From positions 1 through 23,867 of the forward strand of contig JAAFHJ010000016.1 in the NCBI GenBank assembly GCA_013298325.1: a stretch of DNA of 23,867 nt, read 5' to 3'. Both the position numbers and the translations under genes were made by a program. The notes under the pieces were generated by a model. The model had not been told where the DNA came from and made no database searches. It saw nothing but the letters and a program-made list of their open reading frames with translations. The stretch comes from Myxococcales bacterium (GTDB lineage: Bacteria > Myxococcota_A > Polyangia > Polyangiales > Polyangiaceae). Positions 20,556-23,867 of this stretch are shown piece by piece (position 1 is the first letter of the stretch; every line of letters starts with the position of its first letter).

Positions 20556-22547
20556 ATGCGCTCCCCCCGTCTCGCCCCTGCGGTCGCGTCCCTTGTGCTC
20601 GGTGCCTCCGTCGCCTTTCCGAGCATGGCCCACGCAGGGACGTTTGATAGCTTCGGAACTTTCCAGTTTGATGCCGCCGCCGTCCACAAAGATGGCCTCG
20701 AAAGCCTCGACGGAAACGGCTTTAAGAACAAGAAGAGTGACAGCGCCCTTGAGGGGACTGGCTACGTCGTTGTGAACTCGGTGCAGAGCTTCGCCGAGCT
20801 CCCGGTCACCGATCTTCCGAAGGTCTCGGGGAGCTACGTCCTTCGCGCCTGGCTCCGGTCGGGGCGCGCTTACGGCGGCTTCAACCTGAGCTATACAAAT
20901 GGGAAATCTCCCGACGTTCAATCGAACTTTTACCCGACCGGTCGCGTCACGAGTGACGGTTGGTACGAAGTCGAAACAGCGCCATTTTCTGTCGACGGTA
21001 CCCAGGCCTACAGCGCGTCAATTGCGATGATCGCCTCCGGCGCCGAGCTCGACGCCGTCGAGATCGTGCCGCAAGGGAAGTTCCGCGCAGCGACCGCATG
21101 CACCATCGCCCGCGACCCGGTCTGTGGGACCGGCGAATTCTGCGGCGCCGGCTTCTGCCGGGACGGTGCCGGATCGGTTCCACCCCTGCCGACGGAGGCG
21201 GAGCGCGCCAAGCTCGTCGACTATTTTTCCGGGCGTTTGCGCATCTTTTTTGGGGGGAAGTACACCCGTCAGAACACGCTCCCAAAGGCGCTCGCAACAC
21301 TCACCACGATGAAGACGGCGACCGACCGCTTCACCTTCTGGAACGGCTTCGCGACCGCCATTCACCAGCTCCGCGATTGGCACACGACGCTGAGCGGCGG
21401 CCCGGAAGCACCCGGCCGCGGCGCGTTCCCCGTCTGCGTGGAGGAAGGGGACGCAAACCTCTCCCACGGCCTCGCACCGAAAGATCCGAACTACCCGGAC
21501 GTGCTCGTCGCCTACACGGGGACCCGCCTCACGAGCGGCCTTAAAGGGGGCGATCGCATCGTCTCCGTCGACGGCATGCACCCGATCGCGTGGGCGGAGA
21601 GCCTTGATGACGTCTGGTGGGATTATTGGCACTCCAACGATCCGCGCGGACACGCCGAGGCGATGGAGAACTTCCGGAAGCTCGTCCGCCGATTTGCCAA
21701 GGAAATGAAGGTGATCCGCTGCGACGTGGTAACTCACACGTGCACGCCTCCCGAGACGCTCAAGGTCGCCGACCTCCCGACCGAGGAGCCCGACTACCCG
21801 ACCTGCGACCACCGCATCCGCTACCACGTCGCGGGACCGAGCGAAGTGACCCACGATGCCGGTCGCGGAATCACGATCGGAAAGGCGAAAGAAGCGGCGT
21901 CGAATGAAGCCCTGTACGGAATGATTTGGGACAGTGTTTTTATCGACAATCCCAACAGTAACCCCTACGCCGCGCCGATGAAGACCCTCCGCGACAACGC
22001 GAACATGGTCATCCTCGACCACCGCACCGGCAACGGCGGCACCGAGATCGCCGCCGAGTACCTCACGAAGCTCTTCCGAGCGCCGAAGACGCTCGGCTTT
22101 GCGACGAGCTTCAACCTCGAACAAGACTATTGGGAGCGTTTTACCTCGGCGACCGGGCTCGCCCAGTTTGCCAACCTCCCCAAGTCGGCCGACGCGTACG
22201 AGGTCGGCGACGCGACGGCGAGGACCGACCTGCGCGTCGCCCTCCTGCTGGCCCGCGACGGCAGCGCCAGCGACTGGTTCCCCCTCGGAATGGTCGGTGG
22301 CGGGAACAACATTCGGGTCTTCGGGCGCCCCACCGCTGGCGCATTTTCATCGTTCTTTCAATTTGACTACTTTGGCGGTCTCAATTGGCAATTTGCCTCC
22401 GGCGACTACGTCGAAGCCGACGGCAGCACCCGCATCGGCCGCGGCGTAGACCCCGACGAGGACCTCCTGCCGACACAGAGCGACCTCCTCGACGGCCGTG
22501 ACACCGTCTACGAACGGGCGCTCGCGTGGGTTCGCACCGGCAATTGA
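20556..22547 (+). CDS. Secreted S41-family peptidase-like protein
   Basis: 663 aa. Residues 1-27 are a signal peptide (PSMAHA-GT). An N-terminal beta-sandwich-like domain covers about 28-175 (SFGTFQFDAAAVHKDGLESLDG, LRAWLRSGRAYGGFNL), then a Cys-rich segment (CTIARDPVCGTGEFCGAGFC). Residues about 205-345 hold the helical and PDZ-like part (LTSGLKGGDRIVSVDGMHP). The catalytic domain has VILDHRTGNGG (485-495), the S41 strand-loop normally written LR-N-GG, LLARDGSASDW with S570 as the likely nucleophile, and GRPTAGAFSSFF. S41 proteases cut C-termini of periplasmic or secreted substrates. A clear general-base Lys was not identified, so the active-site type is unsure. The downstream lipoprotein gene starts 13 nt after the stop. 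A tricorn-like peptidase is the closest alternative. Confidence 0.85.
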   Translation: MRSPRLAPAVASLVLGASVAFPSMAHAGTFDSFGTFQFDAAAVHKDGLESLDGNGFKNKKSDSALEGTGYVVVNSVQSFAELPVTDLPKVSGSYVLRAWLRSGRAYGGFNLSYTNGKSPDVQSNFYPTGRVTSDGWYEVETAPFSVDGTQAYSASIAMIASGAELDAVEIVPQGKFRAATACTIARDPVCGTGEFCGAGFCRDGAGSVPPLPTEAERAKLVDYFSGRLRIFFGGKYTRQNTLPKALATLTTMKTATDRFTFWNGFATAIHQLRDWHTTLSGGPEAPGRGAFPVCVEEGDANLSHGLAPKDPNYPDVLVAYTGTRLTSGLKGGDRIVSVDGMHPIAWAESLDDVWWDYWHSNDPRGHAEAMENFRKLVRRFAKEMKVIRCDVVTHTCTPPETLKVADLPTEEPDYPTCDHRIRYHVAGPSEVTHDAGRGITIGKAKEAASNEALYGMIWDSVFIDNPNSNPYAAPMKTLRDNANMVILDHRTGNGGTEIAAEYLTKLFRAPKTLGFATSFNLEQDYWERFTSATGLAQFANLPKSADAYEVGDATARTDLRVALLLARDGSASDWFPLGMVGGGNNIRVFGRPTAGAFSSFFQFDYFGGLNWQFASGDYVEADGSTRIGRGVDPDEDLLPTQSDLLDGRDTVYERALAWVRTGN

Positions 22548-22560
22548 TACGGACGACGGG

Positions 22561-23385
22561 ATGACCACCAATATGTATACCTCACGCATCTCCGCGCTCC
22601 CTTTCCTCGCGCTCCTCGCGACGACCGCCTGCGGTTCGGTCGCAACGACCGCCGGCGACCCGGCCCCGGCGGCGCCCGTCGAATCGGCGGCACCGGTCGC
22701 CCCGTCGGCAAAGGCTCGCGAAGTCTTCACGCGCTCCCCCTTTGGCCGGACCGACGTCGCCGACAACCTTGTCCTCGACGGCGATTTCGAATTCACGGGG
22801 CGTTCCGGGCAGATGCCCTGGCTCACGTTTAGCCAGCGCGGCCAGCAGTCGCTCGCGTTTGAGACCGGCGGTCGTTGCATTTCCGGGGTCCGCTGCGCGA
22901 AGCTCGCCCCCGGCACGGTCATTTACGGGTGGCTCGCGTCGCCTGCGTCCGGTCGCTTCAAGGTTTCCCTCCGCGCAAAGCCGACGGCCAACCGTTGCGC
23001 CGCCCTCGCGCCGGTCGTCGTCGACTTCGCCGACGGGGTGCAGATTGCACGTATCGGAGCGGTTGCTGCCGCGCCCGATGCAAGCGGCTGGTGCACCTAC
23101 GCCGTGGAAACCGACGCATTTACAGGGAAACAGAGCGGCATCTACCTCGAGGTCAACGACAACGACGTCAACCCGTCGCTCCTCGACGACGCCGTCGCCG
23201 CACCGGTCCCGACGCCGACCCCCGGAAACCCGATCGCCGCCAGCGGGCTCCCCTACGTGCGTCACGAGCGGCCCTCCGGGCACCTCGCGGAAGAGCTGAC
23301 CTGGCTCGGCGATTACCTGAAGAGCCATCGGCGCTTCGGTCGCTCTGAGCTCCCCCTCGACAACCCGCCCCGCGCAACGAAGTGA
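22561..23385 (+). CDS. Lipoprotein with possible carbohydrate-binding-like domain
   Basis: 274 aa from ATG 22561, preceded by GACGGG; ATG 22573 also fits. Residues 1-23 are a lipoprotein signal (SALPFLALLATTAC, C24), followed by an Ala/Pro/Val linker to about 48. From about 60 the NLVLDGDFEFTGRSGQMPWLTF opening, the CISGVRCAKL middle and the GRFKVSLRAKP strand resemble family 4/9-type carbohydrate-binding jelly rolls. The C-terminus (ELTWLGDYLKSHRRFGRSELPLDNPP) looks helical and may bind a partner. It forms an operon with the S41-like gene (13 nt) and the esterase gene (38 nt). No enzymatic motif is visible. A role in polysaccharide attachment at the cell surface is inferred. Confidence 0.75.
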   Translation: MTTNMYTSRISALPFLALLATTACGSVATTAGDPAPAAPVESAAPVAPSAKAREVFTRSPFGRTDVADNLVLDGDFEFTGRSGQMPWLTFSQRGQQSLAFETGGRCISGVRCAKLAPGTVIYGWLASPASGRFKVSLRAKPTANRCAALAPVVVDFADGVQIARIGAVAAAPDASGWCTYAVETDAFTGKQSGIYLEVNDNDVNPSLLDDAVAAPVPTPTPGNPIAASGLPYVRHERPSGHLAEELTWLGDYLKSHRRFGRSELPLDNPPRATK

Positions 23386-23423
23386 GCCGTGCACCGGGGC
23401 GGCGCCTGGGGTAACCTGCGCGC

Positions 23424-23867
23424 ATGCGGCAAAAGCTGTATTCTGCACCGGTCGGATTTCTTGCGTTTGCGGTCGCTTCCGCGGCCTGCGTCGATGCGGT
23501 CCCGCTTGAGGACTATCCGGATCCGATCGAGGTGCGCGACGTCGACCCTCAAGGGGCGCTCGCACCCGAGGTCATCGGTCGCGTCGACCGCAGCGTCCCC
23601 GGTCAATGGCGCATGTCGTGGCCGGGAGTTCGCATCATTGCCCGTTTCCGCGGGACGACCGTCGACGCCGACTTTGACGAGATCGGCCTCCCCGATGGGG
23701 TGAACCTCGATCCTTTCGAGACGATCCTTCCGTCGGACTCTGCCGACGAAGAGAAGCGGAAGAAGGCGATTAACGCACCTGATATCTTTAGCCAATTCGA
23801 TGTCATTGTCGATGGCAAGCCTTCGAATGTTCTGAAACTTCGAGGCGTTCCGAATGGTCCCCGCGAG
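23424..23867 (+). CDS. Putative CE2-like (SGNH) esterase lipoprotein, C-terminus cut by window edge
   Basis: 148 codons are visible and the frame is open at the window end. The signal (KLYSAPVGFLAFAVASAAC) ends at C22, so it is a lipoprotein. Residues about 50-140 match the N-terminal jelly-roll of carbohydrate esterase family 2: GRVDRSVPGQWRMSWPGVRIIARFRGTTVDADFDE, then FDVIVDGKPSNVLKL. In that family an SGNH hydrolase domain follows and removes acetyl groups from polysaccharides; it would lie beyond the window. There are 38 nt between it and the lipoprotein gene, so it is probably the third gene of the operon. Confidence 0.7.
   Translation, partial: MRQKLYSAPVGFLAFAVASAACVDAVPLEDYPDPIEVRDVDPQGALAPEVIGRVDRSVPGQWRMSWPGVRIIARFRGTTVDADFDEIGLPDGVNLDPFETILPSDSADEEKRKKAINAPDIFSQFDVIVDGKPSNVLKLRGVPNGPRE

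Overview
The window looks like chromosomal DNA of a high-GC member of the Myxococcota (deltaproteobacterial lineage). The evidence is a MYXO-CTERM-like tail (Cys-x-Cys, one hydrophobic helix, Arg/Lys cluster after a DGG-rich linker) on a secreted beta-helix protein, many lipoproteins and Ala/Pro-rich exported proteins, and frequent GTG/TTG starts. No tRNA, rRNA, insertion sequence, phage gene or CRISPR array was seen.

Layout. 1-914 (-): C-terminally cut outer-membrane-type protein. 1208-2506 (-): acetyl-CoA hydrolase/transferase-family enzyme, divergent from 2706-4313 (+) ComM/YifB AAA+ ATPase, which is followed by recA (4396-5415). 5436-5813 (-): small two-helix membrane protein with a RING-like zinc-binding tail, divergent from 5961-7382 (+), the MYXO-CTERM beta-helix protein. 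7385-9023 (-): an ATP-grasp ligase and an exported protein with a PqqD-like domain, directly downstream of a large HrpA RNA helicase (9063-12839) and a YbjN-like protein (12864-13391).

The accessory centre is 13489-19437 and looks like a ribosomally synthesised, post-translationally modified peptide (RiPP) locus. Two short proteins share a charged leader (DD.AA.L.RR..LV..AL). Each carries a run of P-x-P-C-L-[S/T/D/K] repeats: four in the protein at 13489-13809 and six in the protein at 16971-17360. On the minus strand, one apparent operon encodes a membrane protein, a radical SAM/SPASM enzyme, the six-repeat protein (start overlapping the SPASM gene stop as ATGA), and a large fusion of a B12-binding domain, a radical SAM domain and a protein-isoaspartate-methyltransferase-like domain. 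The four-repeat gene lies on the plus strand, overlaps an unrecognised gene by 20 nt, and converges on the fusion gene. A hairpin plus T-run that could terminate this plus-strand unit lies inside the methyltransferase coding region. I do not recognise this precursor family. The assignment rests on motif repetition, gene order and enzyme types.

19459-20406 (+) is a ChaN/EreA-like lipoprotein. 20556-23867 (+) is an apparent secretion operon: an S41-like protease, a lipoprotein with a possible carbohydrate-binding fold, and the start of a CE2-like esterase lipoprotein that runs off the window. Short repeats tie parts of the region together: a 48-bp in-frame tandem repeat in the fusion-enzyme linker, a collapsed copy of it in the ChaN-like gene, and a different 45-bp-period repeat behind that gene.
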